Origin: Blastomyces gilchristii SLH14081
Taxonomy: Eukaryota; Ascomycota; Eurotiomycetes; Onygenales; Ajellomycetaceae
Assembly: GCF_000003855.2 (NCBI RefSeq)
Contig: NW_003101677.1
Location: 25,914 to 49,746 of the forward strand
Direction: 5' to 3'
Length of the DNA: 23,833 bases
Below the pieces are notes generated by a model that ran no database searches, was not told the DNA's origin, and saw nothing but the letters and a program-made list of their open reading frames with translations. Positions 9,535 to 20,235 of this stretch are shown here, in pieces. Within the stretch, counting starts at the first letter, position 1, and the number at the start of each line of letters is the position of its first letter. A program made the translations under genes and the position numbers.

Positions 9535-9614
9535 CCAGCGTGGCCCAGTTGATAAGACTGGTAATCAAGGCCGCACACATTAGGGGTGCATGGGTTCGAA
9601 TCCCACCACTGGCA
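9534..9614 (+). tRNA. tRNA-like head of the composite retroposon
   Basis: This is an 81-nt cloverleaf-like segment. The acceptor arm pairs GCCAGCG (9534-9540) with CACTGGC (9607-9613) at six of seven positions, followed by discriminator A. Box A TGGCCCAGTTG is at 9541-9551 and box B GGTTCGAATCC at 9593-9603, inside a T-arm with four of five pairs. The anticodon arm does not fold convincingly, so I assign no isotype. Because it begins exactly at the edge of the target duplication, it is better read as a tRNA-derived pol III head of the mobile element than as an independent tRNA gene. Confidence 0.55.
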
Positions 9615-10275
9615 CCTGCTACTTCTTACCCATGAAAGCCCCCATGTAATAGAGGCTGAGCTTAATTAGTAAGGCTTGATGTGGGGTAGAACTCTCTACT
9701 GCAAGCCAAGCCACTAGTTAAGTGAGATTCTGCAAACACTCATCAGAGCTGGCATGAGATATCAATGTCTCACTATTCTACTGTGCACTCATCAAGGTTC
9801 TAACAATATAGAGCCAAGTCTAAGATAGTGATTATACACTACTTAAGTGAGTCTCTAACTAGGGCTGTCATCGGAGCCTAGCTTCTCTCTAAATACAGAG
9901 AATGATTTTGAAAATCATCTGACTAGCAGGCCTAGACGCGCATCTAGGCCCTAGGTAGAGCACCCTGATAGGCTAGAGCCTGCAAGCTCCCTGCCAAGCC
10001 CTAATACTGGCAGGAAGAACTGCAGTCATCAAGCCTATAATTAGTCCCTAACACGGGGCGAGGCCATGACAGCTGATTGATAGGCCTATGAGCATCTAAT
10101 GAGGCCGAGATCAGCAACCGGAAGCTTGGTGTGTACATCATCAAGTGAGCAGTGACAGTCACTAACTAACACCTCTGGAAATTAGTGACTGGCTTGAGAG
10201 AATGAATGCGGTGATCAGTTAATTATAGAGGGTTAAATGTAATTAGCTTAAGATGCATCCTGCGGGTGACTAGCA
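9615..10275 (+). ncRNA. GC-balanced, hairpin-rich body of the composite retroposon
   Basis: No long open frame is visible. The segment contains several perfect inverted repeats: ATGATTTT/AAAATCAT (9902-9918, 1-nt spacer), GGCCTAGA/TCTAGGCC (9929-9950, 6-nt loop), CCTGCCA/TGGCAGG (9990-10014) and CAGTCACTAA/TTAGTGACTG (10156-10191). Base composition differs sharply from both flanks. It could be a structured RNA moiety or a captured host transcript; transcription is not shown. Confidence 0.5.
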
Positions 10276-11363
10276 CTCATAGTATTGAAAAAGTGAATCA
10301 TGAGAAGTTATCTCTCTGAAGAGAAAAGCTTGAATCTCTTATAGACTTACAAATAAGTGAACTATTAAAAGAGAAAGAATATAAATAGTATTTGAAGAGA
10401 ATTTCTATAATCAATATAAAAGACTCTATTCTGATTTATTCAGATGACTCAAAAAATGAGAATCTGAATAGATTAGATGCAGACATTGCTTATACTGAAG
10501 ATAATATCAATTTTATCTCAGATTTCTGAAATCTAGACTGTGAATCTAAAGTCTTTGATACTGAACTATTTATAATAGTAAAAGCTTTCAAATTCATAGA
10601 AATAAAATCTTATAAAAGAGAAAATAGTTTGAAAGAAATATGAATATTCTCTGATAGTCAAGCTGTTTTAAAAAGACTTAGAAATAGTCAGATTTATAAT
10701 GATTAAATGAATCTTGAACTGATCTTAAACTCTGTTTTAAAAATTCAAAAGAGAAGAATATTAAAGCTGATAATTTATCTATACTAAGTTTCTGCTCATA
10801 TGAATATTCATGACAATGAATTGACTAATTCAGCTGTAAAAAAGAGTGCAGAATTAAGTAGATTTATTCAAAAAATTATGTTCTGATCTTTTATAAAGAG
10901 AAAAATAAAAGAATCTTATTTAGATAAGTGAAATAAAAGCTGACAGAAATAAAAGAAGAGTATATATTATTCAAGATTTGAAACAAAACTCAAGTGAAAA
11001 TCTTGTTTAATTAAATATAAAAAGAAAATATTCTCATCTATAATACAGCTGAAACTAGAACATGGCTATTTCAAATCTTATATACAAAGATTTGATGATA
11101 GATTTGACTCAGTAGAATACTTATTCTGCAATGTAAATGAGAATTCTGAGTATATTGTAATACACTGTGCATTATACAATAGTCTCAGAGCCAGATTGAA
11201 AGAGAAGTATGATCTAAATCAATTAAATATGAGATTCTTATTCTCAACTGAGACAGGAATTAAATACTTAATAGACTTTCTATCAGAAACTCAAGCAGCT
11301 ATAAGAAAATGACTAAATTCAGAATTATCTGAATATGAAGAGGAGAAAATCAATCAGATATAG
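10276..11363 (+). pseudogene. LINE ORF2 C-terminal fragment (RNase H and Cys/His motif), Tad1/I-like
   Basis: One frame runs from about 10281 to a stop at 11361-11363 with few internal stops. The RNase H domain starts at YSDDS (10437-10451, family YTDGS). An acidic residue follows in DTELF, and FSDSQAVLKRL starts at 10647, so the D-E-D triad is kept. Near 11127-11168 stands the C-terminal motif C...IHC, followed by LYN, typical of LINE ORF2 ends. The reverse transcriptase and endonuclease are missing, so this is a 5'-truncated copy. Internal TGA codons sit where Trp is likely. Assignment to a Tad1-like fungal LINE rests on the RNase H plus the C-terminal Cys/His motif. Confidence 0.82.
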
Positions 11364-11740
11364 TCTGTTAAAACAGCTATACACTATCTTTTAATAATTT
11401 GTTTTATTACAGTCTCTCTTTACTTTATCTTTTTCTTTTAATTTCTTTCTATCTATCTATTTAATGTGTCTATCTTTAAGACTGTGTTCTTTTTCTCTTT
11501 TCCTTTGTCATGATATTGTCAAATGATTTCAAAGTATCAGAAGATGTTAAAACACTGTAATTTGTAAACAGTTTTTATATTCTGGTCTGGAATTTTCTGA
11601 TTTTGTATATCTGAAATTGATGAATGTATAATAGTTAACTTTACAGATATAGGCAAAACTCTGAGAACTAAAAGTTCTCAGGTAGATGTCATAGTCTCTG
11701 ACTGCATACATCTATAATTGAAGAATAATAATAATAATAA
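11364..11740 (+). other. LINE 3' untranslated region and AAT tail
   Basis: This is non-coding sequence after the ORF2 stop, with a pyrimidine-rich stretch near 11400-11515. It ends in about seven AAT units (11724-11742) that merge with the target duplication. The 22 bases at 11713-11734 match the SINE end (minus strand of 1530-1551) at 20 positions. A small inverted repeat, GAGAACT/AGTTCTC (about 11662-11680), precedes the tail. Confidence 0.7.
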
Positions 11741-11756
11741 TAATCACATTGTATTG
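11741..11756. repeat. target-site duplication of the composite retroposon (right)
   Basis: This is the second copy of TAATCACATTGTATTG; gypsy copy B sequence continues directly after it and aligns with copy A from about 1374. Confidence 0.88.
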
Positions 11757-14700
11757 AAAGAAGATTCAGAAGATAACTATAAGAATGCTCTGATGAAACA
11801 GGGAAAAGATTAGCTTCTATTTAAATTCATAAACAGGAGCTTGAAGAGATCAGATAATAATAATTTGAAGAGAAAATGATAATGAATGCAATTCTTGTAT
11901 CTACTGTAATAGATAATATATATAATATAAAAGTCATGATAGACAGTGATCTATGTTATTATACAATGATTAAATCTTCAGTTATAAGATATTATAATCT
12001 TCAGTGTATCTTCTTATTAAAACTTTGACTTCTTACAGAATTTGATGATTCAAAAGATGTTTACATCTGTTACATGATAAAACTAAATATAGATATTGAA
12101 GAACATCAATATGAAGATATCTATATATATGAAGTTAATAATCTTGATTATAATCTTATGTTAGAACTTGTCTGACTATCTGAATAAGACATCTTTCTGA
12201 ATACTCAGAACAGAAGCTTAATATTCTCTAACAATGATAGAATTCACAAAGATGATATTCATAAAATCATGAATCTGACACAGATCTCTGTCAATGTATA
12301 TGAAATACTCTGAAAAAGAAGTCACTGACAGAATCATCAACAAGATCACTGATAGCAGAATTATATAACAATCTACTCTGTTAATCTGATCAATATTAAA
12401 AAGACTCTAGAAAAGTTATTTCATATTATAATAACAGATTCTTGTATGAAACTCTCTCAATAATATTATAAATATCTAGATGTCTTCTGACAAGATAATA
12501 TTACAAACATATCTCTCTTACAAGGCTTAGAAGTGAATCACAGTATTAAGTTAGAAAAGAAGAATGATTAAGACTCTGAATTATCATAAGACCTTCTTTA
12601 TAACATGTTCTGAGATGAACTTCTTCTTCTTTAAAAGACACTCAATGATCTGTTGAATAAAGAATTTATATATATTAGTAACTCTTCTGCTGCAGTCTCT
12701 ATTCTCTTTATAAAGAAATTAGATGAAGAACTCTGATTCTGCATGAACTATTAAGAACTGAACAGATTAACAAAGAAGAACTATTATTCTTTATCTCTTA
12801 TCAATGAAACTCTAGCTTGCATTGAACAAGCTCAATGATTTATAAAGTTAGATATTATCATCACATTTCATAAGATCTGCATTATTAAAGAAGATGAGTG
12901 ACTTACAGCATTTCAAAGATGATATAATCTCTTTAAATAGATAGTCACACTCTTCAGACTGGCTAACACTCTCAGTACATTTTAGAAGTATATCAACTGA
13001 GTACTCTGAGATTTTCTTAATAAATTCATATCTATGTATCTTGATAACATTCTCATCTTCACTGATGAATTCAAGAAAGAATATCAAGAATATGTATAAA
13101 AGATATTACAATGACTATGAGAAGCAGAACTACTGATAGACATAGACAAGTGTAATTTTGAGATTAAAAGTATAAAATATCTAGACTTTATCATAGAAGC
13201 TGGTAAGAGAATCTGAATGAATTCTGAGAAGGTCTCTGCTATTCTTGAATAAGAGGCTCTGCACACTGTGAAAGATGTATGAAACTTCATCAGATTCACT
13301 AACTTCTATCAGTAATTTATACAGAACTTCTCAGATATTGTAAGATTACTTACAGAACTCACTAAGAAAGACTCAGTATTTCAATAATCAGTGAACACTG
13401 AAGCTGTATTTATACAAATAAAAAAGATATTTATTAATATCTCTCTGCTGATAACATTCAATTCTGATTATAAGACAGTTATTGAAGCTGATTTCTCTGA
13501 CTATGTCACAGAAGAAGCTATATTATAATATAATAATAAAGATATCTTACAATTATGTGTCTTTATATCTAAGAAACTGAGTCCTGCTGAATGCAATTAT
13601 GAGATCTATGATAAGAAACTTCTTATAATTGTACACTGTCTAGAAGAATGAGACTCTGAACTCTGAAGTATCTCTGAATTTGAGATAATTACAGATCACA
13701 AGAATCTCAAGTACTTCACTAGTATCTGTAAACTCACTGAATGACAGATACAATGATCTGAGTTCTTAAGTCACTTTCATTTTACAATACACTACTGTTC
13801 TGGCAGTCAGAACTCAATGACAGATACTCTCTTGTGATGAGAGTAAGATATGTCTTCTGATATAATAGATACCTGTTAAATGAACTGAGAACACTGACTC
13901 TTAGATCTGAAGATATTGATTGATCAAGATGAAACAACTCATGACACTATACACACTTCTCTGATTAGATTACTCTCTCTCTGAACTGACACTGATACTG
14001 ATATCTTTACTTCTTCTACACTGAATGAATTGTGATATATAACAGCTCAAACTGATGAACTTCTCTAAGCACTCACTGAAGTAGTATATTAAGAAGCACT
14101 CTGATTCCTCTCAGAACTATGTATAAGAACTGACATCTCAGAATACTCAATTAATGATAATAACACTCTGTAATTCTGTGAATAATACTGAGTCTCTCAT
14201 TCTCAATTCTTATGCATCTGAATAATGCAAGAGATGCATGATTCTTATATAACTGATTATTCAGGTTATAAACAACTGTATTAAATGATCTCTTGAGAGT
14301 TCTACTAATCTGGGATATTAAACAGCATCAGATATTTTGTCTGAAACTGTAACTATTATTTCTCTGTCATCTTGTGAAAGAACTGTAGAAAAGACCTGCT
14401 GAAACTGCTCAATATCTCTAATAGAATCTGATGAGATATGATAATTAACTTTGCTATTAATCTCTCTGAGAGTAAGAGTTATAGAAATGTCCTGATCATT
14501 ATGAACTGATTGAGTAAGAATGTATTATTACAGTCTTGTGATAAGATAAATACTGAACAAGTTATCATAGCTTTTCTACAGAGTCTATTCTATTAAATGC
14601 ATGAATTACTGAGATCTATAGTATTAGATCAGAGTCATCAATTCATGAGTACTCTCTGAAGAAGAATCTGTTAAGTTCTCAAGATTATATACTGTTTATT

Positions 14701-15291
14701 AGCTATCTATCACTCTGAGACTGATCATGTATCAGAATAGATAATTCAGACTGTAAAGAATTATCTTTATAAGTTCTGTAATTACTTATAAGATGATTGA
14801 CATGATCTTATTCTGCATGCTGAAGTCACTATCAATGTAAGCCTGTTCTTTCTCATATACAGATATCACATAAAGATATTGAATCTTCTAGAGATTATAC
14901 ATTTCACACTGAACTTCTGCAGTTCAATTCAGATCACTGATAATATAGTAACAAAGCTCTGAAACACTCATAATTAAGCAGAAGTCTTTATAATGAGTGT
15001 TAAACAGAATTAAGAAGATTAAACTAATGTTCACTGAGATCTTACTGAGTAATATGAGATAGAAGATCTGATGTGATTAAATCTTAAGAATATACAAATC
15101 ACATGCTTATCTCATACACTGAATTACTGTCATATAAAATATAAGATGATAGAAATTCTAGACAGTTACAATTACTGTCTTGACACACTATCAGAGATTT
15201 ATAATATCTTTCACATGAGCTTGCTTCACTGTGCTATCACTGATCTGTTTTCTTCTCAACTGACTTTCAATTGACAGTTACTAGAGATTGT

Positions 15292-15420
15292 AGAAGAAGA
15301 CAATGAACTTAAGTGAGAGATTGAGAATATTCTCAATAAGAGATCTCATAACTGTGGCTGACAATATCTTGTGAAATGAGTCAGCTATGATTATCTGACC
15401 TGAACTCTGAGCTCTGTGTT
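15292..15420 (+). other. chromodomain remnant at the copy B integrase C-terminus
   Basis: The frame reads EIENILNKR..., then YLVK-stop-VSYDYLT-stop-TLSSVL, matching the chromodomain pattern EVEKILDKR...YLVKWKGY...TWEP. The stops (TGA) sit at the two Trp positions, so aromatic-cage residues are lost. In living chromoviruses this domain directs integration to heterochromatin. Confidence 0.8.
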
Positions 15421-15472
15421 ATCTGAAACAGTGACTCTTAATCAATGGAAACTATGCACAATCTCACTTCTG

Positions 15473-15484
15473 AAAAGAGAGGGG
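15473..15484 (+). other. polypurine tract of copy B
   Basis: The run GAAAAGAGAGGGG ends 3 bp before the 3' LTR (TAA, then TGTGG). Copy A has the aligned GAAAAGAGGGGG before its LTR at 20517. The tract primes plus-strand synthesis in this element class. Confidence 0.7.
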
Positions 15485-15487
15485 TAA

Positions 15488-15768
15488 TGTGGCAGGCTGT
15501 GCCTGATCAATCATATAGACTATTCTGTTACACTTCACAGATTTCTACTATTTCAATTCTCAGTCACTGATTCTCAGCTGAAAACCTATGGAATTTCTAT
15601 TCTTCTGCTCTGAAGCTTCACCTCGTACATCATCATGTATGTGTATAAATATTCATTTCAATTGCTAATTCCCGCGCTTTCTCTCCTTCCTTTCCTTCTT
15701 TAACATTTTTCACTTTGTTATATAAGATCTATATATTATACCGATCTATTCGGTGTAGGCCTCTTACA
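15488..15768 (+). repeat. 3' LTR of gypsy copy B (heavily mutated)
   Basis: It has the same 281-bp length and ends as the 5' LTR. I count about 42 differences by hand, most of them C-to-T or G-to-A losses in this copy at CpG and CpC positions. Confidence 0.95.
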
Positions 15769-15773
15769 AGCAG
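15769..15773. repeat. gypsy copy B target-site duplication (right)
   Basis: AGCAG follows the 3' LTR and matches 7911-7915. The Helitron helicase frame continues from here on the minus strand. Confidence 0.9.
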
Positions 15774-18700
15774 GGTTTGAAAAATAGATGAGAGCTGATA
15801 GAAATCTTCACTGAGAATGACACTGAGATTATTAAAATGAGTATTCTTGTGAGAGAATATGTAATGATAGGCCTGATTGCTTCATGACAGTTGTTATAAA
15901 TCAATCATTAACTTTTCCTCAATTAACAGATAGTGAACATTATTAAAAAGAGCCTGCAAAGATTGAAGATTTTGAGGGTTGAGTGATTCATATAGTATGT
16001 TCTTATATATAAGAAGCTGAAATAATGCATGCAAGGTTTAAGTGTTAATGAAGTGAGCAGCTACATCAGTTGATATGACTTGAATAATTGAGGTTGAGAG
16101 ATCTTAAGCCTCTGCAAGATTTTGAAGAGTTGTAGATAAAATTAGAATCAGATAAGTTTTATCAGTGCTATCTTCATTATCTAGATTAATTAGTAAAGAA
16201 TCTGAGAATCTGCTGTCAAGAATCTCAGTATAATAATAGAGAATAGTATTATGAAGAAGATGTTGATCAGAGTCTAGAGTGTTGAGTGAGTTATATTCAT
16301 AAAGAGTAGTGTCTGTGAGAAAGTTAGTCTTTATATTATTTCAAAATTCTGCGTCAAGATTGATATAAGTGTTAACATGAGAGCTTCAATCATAGTTAAA
16401 ATCTAAGAACTGATGATCAAGCTGTTCACAGTTTTAAGTGTCAATGAGGTCATTATTATCATACTGTGTGTTTTGACAGATAAGTAATACTTAAGAGAGA
16501 TCAAGCTTCTCTTTATTATTTTAATCATCTTCAAACTCAGGTTCTGATTCTGACATGTCTTCATCATAGGCATCAACTGAGTGATTATGAGAAAGACAGT
16601 AATAATTAAAGATCTCTGTAAAAGAGAGTTAAGAAGTGAAGAGATTAACAATCTTGAGATCTTTAATTTAATAAAAAAAATAATGAAGAAGAAGTTTGAT
16701 ATAAGCATAGTTCTCTGAATTAGTTTCAAACTGATAAACAGAAAAATATATCAATACTCAGAGTTTTACACAGAGACATCTCTTAATTTAATGACTGTGA
16801 GAAAAGATTTAAAGAAATTCAAAAAATGAAAGATCTTCAAATTCAGTTAACTGCTGCTTATATTTTTTAAAAAGAATAAATTACATTGTAATTCATCAGA
16901 TTCAAGAATATAGCTATAATAATATTGAGATTCAGGCTAACAATCAACTATAATTGACTTATGAGAACTTATTTATAAAGAAAGATTTAAAAGAAGATAA
17001 TAAATCTTCTAAGCAGATTAATCACACTCACTAATAAGCTGATTCATAAGTTTAACAACTGTAGAGAGTAGTGAGTGACTTGAACTGACTCTTGAAATCA
17101 TTTATTAAACAATCTGATGATAGGATTCTGTGTCTGTTTCAGTCTTGACAATATACTTAGACAGATAATCAAGAACAGCACAGCTGTCAGTGCAGGGAAT
17201 AATGTCAGTATTTACTAGCTAGCTAACTGTAATCAATCTGTTATAGTTATTGAGAATTGAGTTATTACAATGAGAGTGCAGCCGGTAATATCTACTACTC
17301 AAAGATTTGAGAATAGCATAGTCAGTTCAGCATTTGTACAGAAAGTGAAATCAGCAACATAGATTATCAGTGACTCAGTGTTTATAAATACAGTACTTTC
17401 TACTACAGTGATGATGTTGAACACAGTTGAGAACTGCAGATAAATGTTCAATAATATTCATCTAATCAGAATAACTGAGGAGAAGAGATGACTGTGCATC
17501 TTCAGACTGAGTGTGATTAGGCTCAGAATTCTCAGTTATAATAATGAGATCTTAATAGTCAGTAAAGACTTGACAGAAGTCTTCATTTATGTCAAGTTCA
17601 GAATTCAGTGTATTTTTACATTAAAATGCTCTATATGAGTGCACTGATTCATGATCTTGTCACTTGTAACAAGTTCAGTGATCTATAATTTGGAATTTCA
17701 GATCTAGAATCTTTTTCTTCAAGATTGTAAGTTATAGATGAAAGTAATGCATGACTATAGTGAAATAGTTATAAATACTATCTCTTACAAACTTCAACCT
17801 CTCAAGACTCTCTGTAAATTATGTAAGTGAATTCAAAATTATGATAGATTGTAAAGTGTCAGTAGTAAAAGCAGTCTGCAGCTTCTTCAGAGTGAGATTC
17901 TTAATAAGAGAATCAGTTTAATTGTAGAAAAAGCAGTTCTGATTATTAATCTATCTGTAGAATAGAGAATTGAAAAGAACATATTAAAAACAGCTATGAT
18001 AAGCAAAGCAGCTATCATGATATTTAAGAAGAAACTGTGTGTAATCTGTAAGACTAATTGTTCTTTATCTAGAGAGAATGAATTCAGCTTCATCTTATGA
18101 AAAAAGTGTTGAAAAGGCTTAAGAAAAGAGTGAGTGAGTGTTATTAAACTCACTAAGTGATGTAATATAAGTCAAAGACAGAGTGAGATGATCAATCTAT
18201 TCTTACTGTGATATTTCATGTTCATGACAGAGTTACTTAACTTCAGATCATGAGATTAAAAGATCTGAAACATCAGAGTATTCAGATGAGATATTCATGT
18301 TATCAAGATTTAAATAATTCTCATTCTCAATGATCATTAATTCTTACTTATCAAGCTCATGAAAAGAAATCTGATCAGAGATATCTTCATTTTCAGATAA
18401 CTGATTTTAAGCCTCTTTATCAATCACAATATTCTGATAATCAGAATAGTTTTTACAGAGATAGATTAGTCATTGAGTAATAGCTTCTTTACAAACTATG
18501 AAATCTCAATAAAATTGATATTATAAGCAGGAATCTGTATTTGAATTTAAAGACTTCAATATAATAATATCAAGATTCTTAGAAAGAAGTGAGAGAGTGT
18601 TATAAACACAGTCAGTGTCTCTAAGAAAGCTAATAATATAATCTTTATACTTATACTGATATTCTCTGACTTGATAAACCTTAATAAAGATATACATGTG

Positions 18701-19100
18701 TGAAATTAACATCTCTTCAATCTGACTGAGAACAGGGAGATCTGTATCAAGATTACTGAGATCAAGGTTATTCTCTTGAGAGAATAAAAATAACTTATCA
18801 GACAGTTATCTCAAATCAACAGCATGATAATGAGTATAAATATTATCTTGAAGATTTATTCTGAATCAGTAAATTCAACAACAGCTACAGATCTTCATCT
18901 GTAAATCTTCAAGTATATGATGAAATTTCTGCATACACTGTCAATCATCAGAATTAACAGCTGAATCTATAAGATAAGTAGAACTCTGAGAGTTCATTAA
19001 AGAATCTGAGACAATTACAGTCTGTAACTGATTATATTTCTGAAGAATTGTGAGAACTTCTATATTTGATGTATTAATTGAGCTTTCAGATTATATAGAG
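15774..19100 (-). pseudogene. Helitron Rep-helicase, N-terminal and Rep part with helicase motifs
   Basis: Read on the minus strand from about 19100 downward, several domains follow one another. A short Cys-containing segment leads into a DUF6570-like domain (about 18720-18350, with EEMLISHMYIF and the VREYQYKYKDYIISF segment). Then comes a Helitron-like N domain (about 18150-17850) and the HUH Rep, whose metal-binding HxH is now H-S-Y (17633-17641), while the two-tyrosine motif YLSKYIVK is intact (17144-17167). The helicase shows a Walker A remnant NEDSTDKT (16155-16178), a Walker B-like LIEEKLMI (15901-15926) and SVILSEDFYQL (15789-15821). Copy B then splits the gene; it continues at 7910. 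Stops are frequent. Rep-helicases drive rolling-circle transposition; this one is dead. Confidence 0.88.
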
Positions 19101-19859
19101 TGCTGAAATATTAAGAAGCTGCTAACTCTTCTATTGAGCTAATTAATGAACAGATCTGCAGAGCTCTGAGAAACAGAGTTTTGAGAAGTTAAGAGTAAGA
19201 AAAATAATGTAAAAGCTGTCTGCAGTGAAAGCATGCCTGTAAAAGTGAAATGAGATTAACTTGAGAATGAGTTGAATGATGATACAGATGATTAATGAAA
19301 GACTGAAGAGAGATCTGCAGAACTGAGAGATGAATTAATTATCAAAGAGAATGATCACAGCTGTTTTCTCAATTAAGTTAAGAATAAAGTTAATGAGAGA
19401 TATTTTCTATAATACCTGATAACACAGTAAGCTCTTTGAATGACAGTTTTCTTTTTACAGATTACTGTCAACAAAGATACATCAGAACTATGAATTTCAC
19501 AATGATAAAACTTAATCTTAGATGACATATCTGTTTCAATAGACTGTTCACAGGTCTGAGAGACTGCTGTTAATTGTATAAAGTGTTAGCATGTCTGAGA
19601 TGACAGAGAGAGTTCAGACTCATTTATTACAGAATCTGTGACTGTAGAAGAATCTGATTTCACTGCATATATTTATTTACAGTTCTACACAGTGTAAAGA
19701 GATAATCAGTAATAGAAAAGGTGTAATGAGAGAAGATTATAATATCTGAGTTCTCTGAGTGCAGCATTAAAGACAGACAGCTGTAAAAGTAGTAGAACAC
19801 TGTAAAGAAATGAATTAATTAAGAGACTGATTTCATAAGCAGTGAATGCAGGCTTTTAA
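19101..19859. other. Helitron 5' region, no clear gene
   Basis: AT-rich sequence upstream of the recognisable Rep-helicase frame. The protein's true start may lie here, but the minus-strand frames are too broken to place it, and I see no other gene. Confidence 0.4.
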
Positions 19860-20049
19860 TGTGTTATTCATTCTTAAGAATTTATGAGAGATGATTGATC
19901 AGATGCATTATTCATTCAAGAATCTGTACAGAGTAGGTTGTTAATTAGATGTGTTATCTATTCAAGAATCTGTATGAAGTAGATAGTTAATGAGATATAT
20001 AATCTATTATTCAAGAATCTGTACAGAGTAGATAATATAATTGATGAGA
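19860..20049. repeat. four tandem 44-54 bp repeats near the Helitron 5' end
   Basis: The units are 19860-19903, 19904-19949, 19950-19995 and 19996-20049. They share a core of the form TTATYYATTCAAGAATCTGT followed by a GTAGAT-like stretch. The first unit is the most diverged. They lie about 190 bp inside the inferred Helitron 5' terminus. Confidence 0.8.
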
Positions 20050-20235
20050 TGAAAGATAAACACATTGTAAGCGCATAGAGATGTAGAAGTCATAGTACAA
20101 TGTTATAAAATTACACTTCACTTAATTCTATATCAATCAGTGAGCTGTATTCATATCAAGAACTTTAAAAAGAAAATTCTTCACTTTTAATGATCAGGGT
20201 TTTCATCATATATTTGCTTTGCTTCACTTCGTAAA

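Larger units (their letters stand above)
9535..11740 (+). mobile_element. composite retroposon: tRNA-like head, structured body, 5'-truncated LINE
   Basis: A single direct repeat of 13-16 bp flanks the whole segment, and copy A lacks it, so everything between was inserted in one retrotransposition event. The first 80 bp are tRNA-like, about 9615-10275 is GC-balanced and non-coding, and 10276-11740 is the 3' part of a LINE with RNase H, a C-terminal Cys/His motif, a 3' UTR and an AAT tail. The first part keeps CC, GG and CG dinucleotides, while the LINE part is depleted like the surrounding retrotransposon. It is either a template-switch chimera or a LINE family with an unusual tRNA-like 5' region. 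Confidence 0.8.
11757..15487 (+). pseudogene. pol: gag end and pol pseudogene of gypsy copy B
   Basis: The retropepsin motif MIDSD is at 11936-11950 (Gly to Asp). RT has lost its catalytic box: YLDN at 13037-13048 instead of YLDD, by GAC to AAC. RNase H follows, with the [13 protein letters not shown] motif around 13585-13625. The integrase core carries YHSETD at 14708-14725. A chromodomain lies at the C-terminus (about 15292-15420). The reading frame ends with TAA at 15485-15487, directly abutting the 3' LTR. Many TGA and TAA codons are spread through all domains. The order protease-RT-RNase H-integrase-chromodomain is diagnostic of gypsy chromoviruses. Confidence 0.9.
7916..15768 (+). mobile_element. 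Ty3/gypsy chromovirus copy B, complete but dead
   Basis: This is a full-length element with two 281-bp LTRs, both TG...CA, a 5-bp AGCAG duplication, a primer-binding site, gag, pol with chromodomain and a polypurine tract. Without the nested composite (9535-11756) it measures about 5.6 kb. It belongs to the same family as copy A. It is inserted into the Helitron helicase gene between the DFYQL-type motif and the MRQ motif, so it is younger than the Helitron. Both gag and pol carry many stops. Confidence 0.96.
5279..20235 (-). mobile_element. autonomous-type Helitron, degraded, interrupted by gypsy copy B
   Basis: Copy A stops at 5278 and resumes at 20236. The uninterrupted paralogue (copy B, about 15212-15222) reads through with an A|T junction at this point, matching the Helitron habit of inserting between A and T without a target duplication. 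Inside, on the minus strand, are all the domains of a fungal Helitron Rep-helicase (19100 to 15774, then 7910 to 6965) and an extra three-exon gene (6434-5507). Without copy B it would be about 7.1 kb. The termini are uncertain: the expected TC and CTRR ends are not clearly preserved, though a short hairpin (CACA...TGTG, about 5294-5310) lies near the presumed 3' end. Confidence 0.85.

Noticed and set aside
12848..13299. Two minus-strand open frames
   Set aside because: They lie opposite the reverse transcriptase of copy B, whose plus-strand motifs are clear.
16403..16729. 108-codon minus-strand open frame
   Set aside because: It overlaps the Helitron Rep-helicase in another frame; the neighbouring frame gives the expected acidic linker between Rep and helicase.
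17887..18153. 88-codon minus-strand open frame
   Set aside because: It is a shadow of the Helitron-like N domain, which is read in a different minus-strand frame with stops.
19860..20049. CRISPR array
   Set aside because: The units are contiguous degenerate repeats without unique spacers and lie in a eukaryotic transposon.
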